Source of the DNA: an uncultured Oscillospiraceae bacterium
Lineage (GTDB): Bacteria > Bacillota > Clostridia > Oscillospirales > Oscillospiraceae
Reading direction: 5' to 3'
Assembly (NCBI GenBank): GCA_910587505.1
Contig: CAJULD010000044.1
Span: 1 to 24,159, forward strand
DNA length: 24,159 bases
Shown: one piece after another, positions 1 to 6,715 of the stretch
Numbering within the stretch: the first letter of the stretch is position 1
Layout of the letters: each line of letters opens with the position of its first letter
The notes under the pieces: model-generated
Told to the model about the DNA's origin: nothing
Databases searched by the model: none
What the model saw: the letters and a program-made list of their open reading frames with translations, nothing else
Translations under genes and position numbers: made by a program

Positions 1-51
1 GAGGACGAACCGCAGGATGTCACCGACATTCTGGGCGACATCTTCGGCTGA
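1..51 (+). CDS. 3' end of an unidentified protein (partial)
   Basis: The first 48 bases read as an open frame ending EDEPQDVTDILGDIFG, then TGA. The frame is acidic, like a protein C-terminus, and is followed within 30 bases by a strong stem-loop, which fits a gene end. The family cannot be named from 16 residues. Confidence 0.5.
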   Translation, partial: EDEPQDVTDILGDIFG

Positions 52-75
52 GCCGGGCAGGAAAAACCGGATAAG

Positions 76-115
76 CACAGAGCCCCCGGAGGCATCGCCT
101 CCGGGGGCTGCTGTG
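76..115. terminator. GC-rich stem-loop, probable terminator of the left-edge gene
   Basis: Arms at 81-93 and 97-109 pair perfectly over 13 bp around a 3-base loop. CACAG at 76-80 can further pair with CTGTG at 111-115 across a one-base bulge. There is no clean T-run on the plus side. On the minus side the stem is followed after about 14 bases by TTTTT, so it may act in either direction between the two converging genes. Confidence 0.6.
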
Positions 116-138
116 TGTCAAAAAAGATGCGAAGCAAT

Positions 139-172
139 AACCCGCCGCAGGCGATTGCGCCTGCGGCGGGTT
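139..172 (-). terminator. GC-rich stem-loop, terminator of the minus-strand envelope operon
   Basis: A 15-bp perfect stem (139-153 with 158-172) has a 4-base loop and lies 12 bases beyond the stop codon of the lipoprotein gene ending at 184. On the minus strand a T-rich tract (TCTTTTTTG) follows the stem after about 11 bases. This is the last element of the leftward operon. Confidence 0.7.
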
Positions 173-183
173 GTTTCGCACTG

Positions 184-789
184 TTAGCCCAGCATGTCGT
201 TAAGCGCGGCGTACTCCACGGAGATGGCCCTGCCGTCCTGGAAAAGAATGGACAGGAGGCAGTCGCCGTCCTCGTAGGTGTACTGCTGCCCCACGGCGTC
301 ATATCCGTCGCCGTAGGCCGCCGTCACCTCCTCCGGGGTGGACCCGATGGTAATCCCTTCGGGGGTGGACACGGCATCAGTGAGAATCCGGATGCTGGAT
401 ACCCGGTCTATGTCGTCGTCGGGATAGGTGTTGATCTCCACGCCGTCATAGGTATACGTCTTGTCCAGTCCGTCAAAGGCGCAGCTCTCCGCCTCAAAGT
501 AGCTGGCCGGTTCTCCCAGATAGGCCAGCAGCGGCGCGAAATCCGCGTTCATGGGCAGGGTGCACCCTCCGTAAACCAGGACATACTTACTCGCGGCCTT
601 CACCGCGGGAGCGGGACCGGCGGGCTCCGCCGGAGCGCTGTCCGCCGGCGGAGGCGGGTCCTGATTTACGCTGTCCGACGCCGGAGGATTGGGATCGGCT
701 TCGGGCTGCGCGTCGTCCTCCCTGCTGCCGCAGGCGGCAAGGGAGAGGATCAGCAGAAGGGCCAACAGCAGGGTAAATACTCGTTTCAT
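184..789 (-). CDS. small secreted lipoprotein, unknown function
   Basis: This 201-aa protein has a Lys/Arg start, a Leu-rich hydrophobic stretch and a lipobox LAAC near residues 17-20, so it should be lipid-anchored outside the membrane. A Pro/Asp/Ala-rich linker (about 25-65) leads to a globular domain. The domain has two stretches that look like a repeated small alpha/beta unit: YGGCTLPMNADFAPLLAYLG, and near 140-160 GITIGSTPEEVTAAYG. The second resembles the 'x-I-x-x-G-x-T-x-x-E-V' turn of BamE/SmpA-like lipoproteins, but I would not assign that family. The start is fixed by AAGGAG ahead of ATG at 789. The gene begins 53 bases after the SGNH-like gene, with no terminator seen between them, so it is probably the last gene of the adenylation/MBOAT operon. 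Confidence 0.75.
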   Translation of the reverse strand: MKRVFTLLLALLLILSLAACGSREDDAQPEADPNPPASDSVNQDPPPPADSAPAEPAGPAPAVKAASKYVLVYGGCTLPMNADFAPLLAYLGEPASYFEAESCAFDGLDKTYTYDGVEINTYPDDDIDRVSSIRILTDAVSTPEGITIGSTPEEVTAAYGDGYDAVGQQYTYEDGDCLLSILFQDGRAISVEYAALNDMLG

Positions 790-842
790 ATGCGATCTCC
801 TTTTATGATTTGATTCTGCTCATGCAGATTGGAACTTTCCAG

Positions 843-1931
843 TTACTCCGGCTTCTTCGCGCCGTAGCTCTTCAGATAACCCAGCTCCGCCAGCTCCCGC
901 TTCTGGTCCGCCGCCATGGCGTGGTATCGCTGGCTCCGCCGGGCCCAGAGCTCCTGAACCTCCGCATCGCCGCTGTGGTCCGGCAGGTCACAGTTTTCCG
1001 CCAGCCACTGCCCGAACCATCCCGTCAGCTTCTCCGCTCCGGAGAGGTTCAGATGCAGGCCGCCGTCGTAGGTGTCCTGGTTGAAATCCAGGCCCACCTC
1101 CTCGATTTTATCCAGAAAGTTAATATAGGTTACGCCCTTCTCCCGTGCGTATTCCTCCATCTGCCCGTCCCATTGATCGTACCAGCAGGGATACAGGCTG
1201 GGGGCCTTGACAAGTATCAGCCGCACCCCCTTTTCCGCGCACAGGGAGACCATTTTATCCAGATAGTCATAGCATATCTGATCGAACCGATAGTCCGCAA
1301 GAGGCTTTCCCTCCGGTATCGTCCCCGCCGCCTTCACATCCGCGCGCATGAGAAAGCCCGCGTGGGACACGCTCTCCCGGCGGAACATCCCGGTCACGTC
1401 CTCTCTGCCCAGCTCGCTCCACCGGCTGTGATACCGCAGCAGGGGGAAGACATAGCTGAGAAGGTCCTCCTCCTCCGTCATGGAGGCCCGAACGGCCCCC
1501 AGCTTGGAGGCGCTCCAGCGCATCCCGTCCAGATTCAGCCGGTTATAGGCCTCGCTCTGGGGCTCGCCGTACTTCATGGACAGCACGTTGAACACCACCG
1601 CCTCCGGCGTTTCATACCGCAGCGTTTCCTCCAGCAGATAGAAGGATTGCCAGATGAGCTGCTGGGCGCTGCCCCGGATGAAGCTGGTGATTCCCTGCTC
1701 CTCCCACAGCGTCACCGGGGAGAAGTTTTCGTAGACCTCGCAGTCCCCCACGAAGATCACGTCGTGGGGCGTGGGGTCGTCGTAGTAGTCCGCAATCAGC
1801 GTGCCCTCGGGAATGTTCAGCTGCCCGTACTTGGGCCGCAGCAACTCCGAGAGCAGGAAAAGGCACAGGGCCAGGATCAGAACGGCAATCACGCCGGTGA
1901 GAAGGACGGTATGCTTCCGCATGGTTTTCAT
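843..1931 (-). CDS. SGNH-like (DltD-like) membrane-anchored protein with Cys at the nucleophile position
   Basis: The 362-aa protein has one N-terminal membrane segment (about 9-28) and an extracellular domain. The block I region reads DVIFVGDCEVYENFSP, so residue 64 is Cys (codon TGC, 1740-1742) where GDSL/SGNH enzymes have Ser. Asn115 (VVFNVLS) could be the block III Asn. DGGLHLN at 289-295 looks like the C-terminal Asp/His block with one extra residue. The position directly after the MBOAT gene is where dltD or AlgJ/AlgX-type partners sit. TAAGGAGG ends 7 bases before ATG at 1931, and the gap to the MBOAT stop is only 18 bases, so the two are co-transcribed. Likely role (inference): transferring or removing an acyl or aminoacyl group on an exported polymer. 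Catalytic activity is not proven by the sequence. Confidence 0.75.
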   Translation of the reverse strand: MKTMRKHTVLLTGVIAVLILALCLFLLSELLRPKYGQLNIPEGTLIADYYDDPTPHDVIFVGDCEVYENFSPVTLWEEQGITSFIRGSAQQLIWQSFYLLEETLRYETPEAVVFNVLSMKYGEPQSEAYNRLNLDGMRWSASKLGAVRASMTEEEDLLSYVFPLLRYHSRWSELGREDVTGMFRRESVSHAGFLMRADVKAAGTIPEGKPLADYRFDQICYDYLDKMVSLCAEKGVRLILVKAPSLYPCWYDQWDGQMEEYAREKGVTYINFLDKIEEVGLDFNQDTYDGGLHLNLSGAEKLTGWFGQWLAENCDLPDHSGDAEVQELWARRSQRYHAMAADQKRELAELGYLKSYGAKKPE

Positions 1932-1949
1932 ACCAGAGCCTCCTTAGAA

Positions 1950-3548
1950 TCAGAATTGATTATAAATGAACTGGTTGGCGTCAAAGCCCACGCCGTAGGC
2001 CCCGAACACCGTCACCGCCAGCAGCAGCGCACCGAACACCGCCCAGCGCAGAGCCAGCGGCTTCTCCGCCAGCCGTTCCCGGACGCCGCCCCGCCGCTGG
2101 ACCAGGGATACGCACAGCATCAGCGCCGCGCCCGCGCCCGCCGCCAGCCAGTCCGCACCGTCGATCCCCAGCGTCAGCAGGGATCCGTTCCACAGAACGG
2201 AGAGATCAAACCGGGTAAAAACGGACCCCACTGCCCGGAAGGTGACGGGCACATCCCGGTAGCAGTCCAGCACCCGCACCGCCCCCATCAGCCAGAAGGT
2301 CCGTCCCACCTGGAACAGCCGCCAGCCAAAGGAGCGGCCCAGCCGGGGAAACCGCTCATGAAACCCTGCGTACAGCGGCTCCAGCTCCTGGGAAACCAGA
2401 ATGATGATCCCGTTGAGGAGGCCCCAGACGATGAAATTCCAGCTGGCCCCATGCCACACGCCGGTGACAAACCAGGTCAGCATGGTGGCCAGATACACGG
2501 GGAACCGTTTCCCGGCCCCCGGTCCCCACTTTGCCTTGACCTTCTGGGTCCAGCCCAGCATGGTTTTGGAGATGGACACGGGGTAGAAGATATAATCCCG
2601 GAACCAGGAGCCCATGGTGATGTGCCAGCGCCGCCAGTATTCGGCGGTGGATTTGGAAAAGAAGGGCCGGTGGAAGTTTTCCGCCACCTCAATGCCCAGG
2701 CACTCTGCCGCGCCGATGGTGACGTCGATGCCGCCGGTAAAATCGGCGTACAGCGTCACGGCGTACACCGCCATCAGCACCAGCACGTATACGCCCTGAT
2801 ACTCCTCCGGTGCGCCGGACAGAGTCCGGACCACCGCCATGAGGCGGTCCGCCACCACCAGCTTTTTGAAAAAGCCCCACAGCATCCTCTGCAACCCAAA
2901 GGCAACCGCTGTTGCATTCCACCGGTGCTCCGCCAGCAGGGAGGGTGCCAGAGCGTCGTACCGGCTGATGGGCCCCTGAATCAGCTGGGGGAAGAAGGAG
3001 ACGAACAGGGCAAATTTTCCCAGACTCTGCTCAGGTGGGTACCTGTTCCGGTACACGTCCAGCAGGTAGCCCATGGACTGAAAGATATAGAAGGAGATGC
3101 CCATAGGAAGCAGGAAATGGGGCAGGGAAACGGTTTCCTCCCCGCCGCCGAACAGGCCGATCAATCCGTTAACGTTTCCCAGCAGGAAGTCGGTATACTT
3201 CACCACTGCCAGCGCGCCAAAGTTGAAGGCGACGCCTCCCAGCATCCACAGCCGGGCGGCGGACCTGGCCGCGGCCTTTTTTGCTTTCCGCGTTTCTCTG
3301 TCGCTGACGGCCCGATTCTCCGCCAGCCACCGCTCGTGGGAAGTATAGTATTTCCCGATTTCCCTGGAGCAAAGCCAGGTGGAGAGGATGGTGGCCGCCA
3401 TATAGGCCATGGCGGTCCACCCGGCGAAGGCGTAGAAAAGCAGGCTGCCTGCCAGCAGCAGCTTCCATTGCCAGCTTTTTGGAATTATGTAGTAGAGGAG
3501 AAGCAGAACGGTAAAAAACAGAAAAAACCCAAAGGAAGTAAACGACAT
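1950..3548 (-). CDS. MBOAT-family polymer acyltransferase (AlgI/DltB type) ending in FIYNQF
   Basis: The 532-aa multi-spanning membrane protein matches MBOAT enzymes of the AlgI/DltB class. It has an N-terminal hydrophobic helix (MSFTSFGFFLFF), the amphipathic block NFHRPFFSKSTAEYWRRWH at 291-309, SWFRDYIFYP at 314-323, and the catalytic-type histidine in GVWHGASWN (His366). These enzymes pass an acyl group from a cytoplasmic donor (a carrier-bound amino acid for DltB) to an extracellular acceptor. The length is closer to AlgI (about 480-520) than DltB (about 400). The C-terminus FIYNQF resembles the end of the DltX peptide of classic dlt operons. ATG at 3548 is the only ATG in frame after an upstream TGA, but no good ribosome binding site precedes it and a 7-bp GC hairpin sits just upstream. 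Substrate is unknown; pairing with a DltA-like enzyme suggests an amino acid. Confidence 0.9.
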   Translation of the reverse strand: MSFTSFGFFLFFTVLLLLYYIIPKSWQWKLLLAGSLLFYAFAGWTAMAYMAATILSTWLCSREIGKYYTSHERWLAENRAVSDRETRKAKKAAARSAARLWMLGGVAFNFGALAVVKYTDFLLGNVNGLIGLFGGGEETVSLPHFLLPMGISFYIFQSMGYLLDVYRNRYPPEQSLGKFALFVSFFPQLIQGPISRYDALAPSLLAEHRWNATAVAFGLQRMLWGFFKKLVVADRLMAVVRTLSGAPEEYQGVYVLVLMAVYAVTLYADFTGGIDVTIGAAECLGIEVAENFHRPFFSKSTAEYWRRWHITMGSWFRDYIFYPVSISKTMLGWTQKVKAKWGPGAGKRFPVYLATMLTWFVTGVWHGASWNFIVWGLLNGIIILVSQELEPLYAGFHERFPRLGRSFGWRLFQVGRTFWLMGAVRVLDCYRDVPVTFRAVGSVFTRFDLSVLWNGSLLTLGIDGADWLAAGAGAALMLCVSLVQRRGGVRERLAEKPLALRWAVFGALLLAVTVFGAYGVGFDANQFIYNQF

Positions 3549-3817
3549 AGTTGTATCTGCGGCGCAGCGCGCCGCGTCCGCTTTCTTTTTTATTCATCCT
3601 GCGCCCTGCGCGCGGCCGGGCGGCAGCCGGAGTCCTCCGGGTACCAGTCCGCCGGAAGAAGGACGGTTCGTTCACGGGGCGGAGAAACCCTTCCCCATCG
3701 CCCGACATCCGATAACAGGGGAGTCCCGAACCGCAGGCGCGGAGTCCGGGGCCTCGCAGGCCGCGGGGCGTGAATGGGAAGAATTTGCCGCCGTGCCCGC
3801 GGGCCGCGGAAGATGGC
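3549..3817. other. GC-rich intergenic gap between adenylation enzyme and MBOAT gene
   Basis: This 269-bp stretch holds no recognisable gene. All three minus frames were read. None shows the helix-Asp-Ser-Leu signature of a carrier protein, although the frame in line with the adenylation gene stays open for about 80 codons after its TAG. It contains several perfect short inverted repeats: GCGGCGC/GCGCCGC at 3558-3574, CCGGAG/CTCCGG near 3628-3641, and GGCCT/AGGCC around 3750. It may form RNA structure controlling the MBOAT gene, or it may be a decayed coding segment. Confidence 0.5.
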
Positions 3818-5329
3818 CTACCCGATAACCTGAGCAGCCAGCGCCCTTCTGTCCAGCTTCCCGTTTGGCGTCCGGGGCAGCGCATCAACAGAAATAATCC
3901 TGTTGGGAATCATATAGGAGGGGAGCTTCGAGCGAAGATACTGCGCGAGGCCGGAAGCCTCGCACTCCCCCTCGCAGCAGAGAATCAGCTTCTTTTTCTC
4001 CTTCTCATAGAGGCAGCACACCCCCCGGACCCCCTCCCCGGCGGAGGCCACCGCTTCGATCTCCCCCAGCTCGATCCGGTGTCCCATATGCTTGATCTGG
4101 TTGTCCTTCCGGGTGAGGAACACCAGCTCTCCCCGGTCATTATACTTTCCGATGTCTCCGGTGCGGTAGATCAGCTCAGGATAAGCCCGGTTCAGGGGAT
4201 TCTGGACAAATACCTCACTGGTCCGCTGGAAATCCCCGTAATAGCCCAGGGTCAGACAGGTGCCCCGCAGACAGATCTCCCCCGGCTCGCCGGGGGCGGC
4301 GGGCCGGTCGTCCTCCGTCAGCAGCAGCAGCCCTGTGTTGGGGAAGGGCCGGCCGATGGGCAGGACATCTCCCTCTTCAAATTCCCGGTCCACCTCGTAC
4401 CAGCAGGACATCCCCGTGGCCTCGGTGGGACCGTAAAGATTGATAAACCGGGCGTGCGGCAGCGCCGCCCGCCACAGCCTGAACTGCCTGATGGGGAACA
4501 CCTCGCTGCCAAAGGCGACGGTATGGAAATACTCCGGGATGTGCTTTTCCAGCACCTTGAACCCGGAAATCATGGTCAGCGCCGACACCACCCAGCAGAC
4601 GGTATTGATCTGACAGGCGTTGAGGTATTCCACCAGCTTCACCGGGAAGGAAAACAGCTGCCTGGGAATCAGATAGGTGGTGCAGCCGCAGCGGATGGTG
4701 GAGTACAGCTCCTTCAGGCACGCATCAAAATAGAGGGGCGTCTGGTTTCCGAAAACCGTGTCCTCCGTCACGCCCAGAATTTCGTCGAGATGCTCGATAT
4801 AGTCCAGCACCGACCGGTGGCAGGCGGCCACGCCCTTGGGAACGCCGGTGGAACCGGAGGTAAAGACGATATAGATCGGGTCCGTATCCAGGGCCTCCCG
4901 CCGCACCTGCGCCAGGGCGGCATCATCTGCGGCCGATTCCGCCAGACGCTCATAGCACAGCACCTGCGCCCCCTCCGGGGCCAGAGACCGGGCCTGCTCC
5001 CGGGTCCTTTCGTCGCAGATGACAAAGCGGGGGTTCAGCTGCCGGAAAATCATCTCCACCCGAAAGGCGGGCATCTCCCCGTCGATGGGCACATAGAAGC
5101 ATCCGGCGTACACCACGCCGAAAAAAGCGGTTACCATCCTTGGGTGGCGCTCCATGAACACCACCACCGGTTCCCGCGCTCCCCCCAGCGCCAGCAGGCC
5201 GGAGCCAATCGCTCTGGCCTGCCCGGAGACCTGACGGAAGGTCATGTCCTCCTGGCCGTTGGAAAAGGCCACCTTCTCCGGGAAACGGGGGGCGGAGGCC
5301 TCCAGATACTCCAGAATGTTGGTCTGCAT
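3818..5329 (-). CDS. amino-acid adenylating enzyme (DltA-like / stand-alone NRPS A domain)
   Basis: The 503-aa protein is an ANL-family adenylate-forming enzyme with all core motifs: FTSGSTGVPKG (156-166), FDACLKEL (201-208) with the Asp202 that binds the substrate amino group, NLYGPTEATG (297-306), YRTGD (388-392), DNQIKHMGHRIELGEIE (409-425) and PRTPNGKLDRRAL (485-497) with the catalytic Lys491. It should activate an amino acid with ATP and load it onto a phosphopantetheinyl carrier. There is no fused carrier domain. By hand alignment with B. subtilis DltA, the Cys of DltA's MFCGE is Gly274 here, so D-alanine specificity is doubtful. ATG at 5329 lies 7 bases after GGAGG and overlaps the preceding gene's TGA by one base; GTG at 5332 is a less likely start. 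Operon with the transglutaminase-like lipoprotein before it. Confidence 0.85.
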   Translation of the reverse strand: MQTNILEYLEASAPRFPEKVAFSNGQEDMTFRQVSGQARAIGSGLLALGGAREPVVVFMERHPRMVTAFFGVVYAGCFYVPIDGEMPAFRVEMIFRQLNPRFVICDERTREQARSLAPEGAQVLCYERLAESAADDAALAQVRREALDTDPIYIVFTSGSTGVPKGVAACHRSVLDYIEHLDEILGVTEDTVFGNQTPLYFDACLKELYSTIRCGCTTYLIPRQLFSFPVKLVEYLNACQINTVCWVVSALTMISGFKVLEKHIPEYFHTVAFGSEVFPIRQFRLWRAALPHARFINLYGPTEATGMSCWYEVDREFEEGDVLPIGRPFPNTGLLLLTEDDRPAAPGEPGEICLRGTCLTLGYYGDFQRTSEVFVQNPLNRAYPELIYRTGDIGKYNDRGELVFLTRKDNQIKHMGHRIELGEIEAVASAGEGVRGVCCLYEKEKKKLILCCEGECEASGLAQYLRSKLPSYMIPNRIISVDALPRTPNGKLDRRALAAQVIG

Positions 5330-6480
5330 CACGCTTCCTCCGTTCCTTCCGGGGTCTCCGGGAGGGGCTCTCCCGGTTCCTCCGCGCCGCCGTCATTCAG
5401 AGCAGGGTCTTCCCATTCCTCTGCCGGCGGCTCCTCCCATACCGTGGTCTCTCCGTTTTCCTCTTCTGCCGGTGCTTCCCCGCTTCCGGCGGGCTCCGGC
5501 CAGGTTCCCTCCTCGGGGGCGGCCCCGCCGTTTCCGTCCTGATTCTCGCCGGGGACGGGGACGACGGCTTCATCGTCCGGACCCTGATTTTCCTCCGGCG
5601 GCAGGATGGGCTCGCCATCCGCCGGGTTCGCCGTCTCATCGGGACCGGGCTCCGGCTCTTCGGGCGGTCTGGGGATGGGACGGGTGTTGGTTACGATCTC
5701 CGTGGCCCGCTCCGGCAGAAGGGATCCGTCGAAATCATAGTAATTCCGGCCCGCCATGGCGGTAAAAGCCGCCACCTGCTCGTCGGTGACCATAAAGCTC
5801 TTGAAGGAGGGCATCTTGAGACTTCTGGGACAGGCGTCAAAGTGATACCATCCGTCGCCGCAGTTGACCAGGTTCCAGAAGTGTTGGGTCTTGCCGCCTT
5901 CTCGCTGGACCTCCAGATTGTCAATCTCCAGGGCGGTAAGCAGGGCCCGCGATACGGCATAATAGTTGAAGCAGTCCCCTTTTCCGGTGGTCAGTCCTGC
6001 ATAAGCGCCGTTCATCCAGTCTGATTTATCCGAATGACTGATATAGCGGATGTTGTTATGCACATAGTCAAACACCGCTTTGGCCTGCTCCATCGCCGTC
6101 ATGTCGTCCTTGATGATTTCCGCCAGCACGTCCGATACCGTCTGGTCGAACTCCTCCTGGGTGAAGTCGTGGAGGTCCTCCGGCAGCGGCTCGTCGGTTT
6201 CCTCCGGCTCAGGGAAGCCGTCGTGCTCGTCATCGTCAGGAACCGCAGGCGCCACCGGGGGCTGGGGGACCTCCGGTGGTTCCGGTTCGGGCTGCGTTTC
6301 CTCCGGCGGTGGCTGCACCGGCTGGTCTACCGGCGGGGGCGGATCCTCCTCCCGCGGCATGGCCTGGCCGCCGCCGCAGGCGGTCAGACCCAGCAGCAGC
6401 GCCGCCGCCAGCAGGCAGGCAATCGCCCCGCCCACCTGTCGGGCCAGTTTATTATGGACCGCATCTTTTTCTCTGGTCAT
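5329..6480 (-). CDS. transglutaminase-like lipoprotein with acidic proline-rich flanks
   Basis: The 383-aa protein has a signal with lipobox LTAC (Cys35), so it should be anchored on the outer face of the membrane. Residues about 40-100 are a Pro/Glu/Asp linker. Residues about 105-225 are a transglutaminase/protease-like core with an intact triad: Cys170 in GKGDCFNYYAVSRA, His200 in QHFWNLV and Asp215 in GWYHFDACP. Residues about 265-383 form a second Pro/Glu/Gly/Asp tail with almost no basic residues. Such domains cleave or form amide bonds in cell-wall or surface proteins; the exact reaction is unknown. The start has AGGAGG 4 bases before ATG at 6480. Its stop overlaps the start of the adenylation gene, so the two are translationally coupled. 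A paralogue lies immediately upstream. Confidence 0.85.
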   Translation of the reverse strand: MTREKDAVHNKLARQVGGAIACLLAAALLLGLTACGGGQAMPREEDPPPPVDQPVQPPPEETQPEPEPPEVPQPPVAPAVPDDDEHDGFPEPEETDEPLPEDLHDFTQEEFDQTVSDVLAEIIKDDMTAMEQAKAVFDYVHNNIRYISHSDKSDWMNGAYAGLTTGKGDCFNYYAVSRALLTALEIDNLEVQREGGKTQHFWNLVNCGDGWYHFDACPRSLKMPSFKSFMVTDEQVAAFTAMAGRNYYDFDGSLLPERATEIVTNTRPIPRPPEEPEPGPDETANPADGEPILPPEENQGPDDEAVVPVPGENQDGNGGAAPEEGTWPEPAGSGEAPAEEENGETTVWEEPPAEEWEDPALNDGGAEEPGEPLPETPEGTEEA

Positions 6481-6491
6481 GACTCCTCCTG

Positions 6492-6508
6492 AGCAGGCCG
6501 GGCCTGCT
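6492..6508 (-). other. palindromic hairpin next to the ribosome binding site
   Basis: AGCAGGCC and GGCCTGCT flank a single base, ending two bases before the AGGAGG of the transglutaminase-like lipoprotein gene. In the RNA it would form a short stem in the roughly 75-base leader and could limit ribosome access. The function is inferred only. Confidence 0.4.
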
Positions 6509-6560
6509 GTTCAGATTATATTTAAGTGGCCGAACCGGCTTTCCCGTTTCAGCAGACCCT

Positions 6561-6589
6561 ATTGTAGCACCATCGGAAGCAACATACAA
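6561..6589 (-). promoter_or_regulatory. sigma-A promoter of the transglutaminase/adenylation/MBOAT operon
   Basis: On the minus strand TTGTAT (6589-6584) and TACAAT (6566-6561) are separated by exactly 17 bases. TGC directly before the -10 gives an extended -10 match. Predicted transcription starts about 75 bases upstream of ATG at 6480. Confidence 0.7.
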
Positions 6590-6616
6590 GTAGCAAATTC
6601 TCTCGAATTTCCACCG

Positions 6617-6645
6617 GTCTCCATTCTTTTTTCTGAAAGAAAAAG
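6617..6645 (-). repeat. dispersed hairpin element, copy A
   Basis: On the minus strand this reads as a C-T6/A6-G stem-loop followed by GAATGGAGACC. The 16 bases AAAAAGAATGGAGACC recur exactly in the copy at 19717-19748, also beside a T-rich/A-rich hairpin. It lies between the two transglutaminase-like genes. It may be a terminator-associated or small mobile intergenic repeat. Confidence 0.5.
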
Positions 6646-6649
6646 TGGG

Positions 6650-6671
6650 AAAAAGAAATTTTGAGAATTTC
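6650..6671 (-). terminator. probable terminator of the first transglutaminase-like gene
   Basis: On the minus strand GAAATT and AATTTC form a 6-bp stem with a 5-base loop, followed by TTTTT. It lies 45 bases after the stop at 6716. The stem is AT-rich and weak, but together with the adjacent hairpin at 6626-6645 it probably separates the two paralogous genes transcriptionally. Confidence 0.5.
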
Positions 6672-6715
6672 CCCCCTGCCGCCTCGCAGGAGTTTCCAGC
6701 AGGTTCCGGCCCGCC

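Noticed and set aside
810..3773. 987-codon plus-strand open frame
   Set aside because: It is antisense to the MBOAT and SGNH genes. It is Pro/His/Gln/Arg-rich with no domain, typical of a shadow in GC-rich DNA.
3549..3817. A DltC-like carrier protein hidden in the gap
   Set aside because: All three minus frames were read. None has the carrier Ser motif or helical pattern; the frame following the adenylation stop is Pro/Arg-rich and has no start.
3549..3817. Riboswitch or structural RNA (cobalamin, SRP or tRNA-like)
   Set aside because: GC-rich stems are present, but none of the conserved boxes of these RNAs could be matched.
3770..5542. 590-codon plus-strand open frame
   Set aside because: It is a shadow of the adenylation gene, whose motifs are complete on the other strand.
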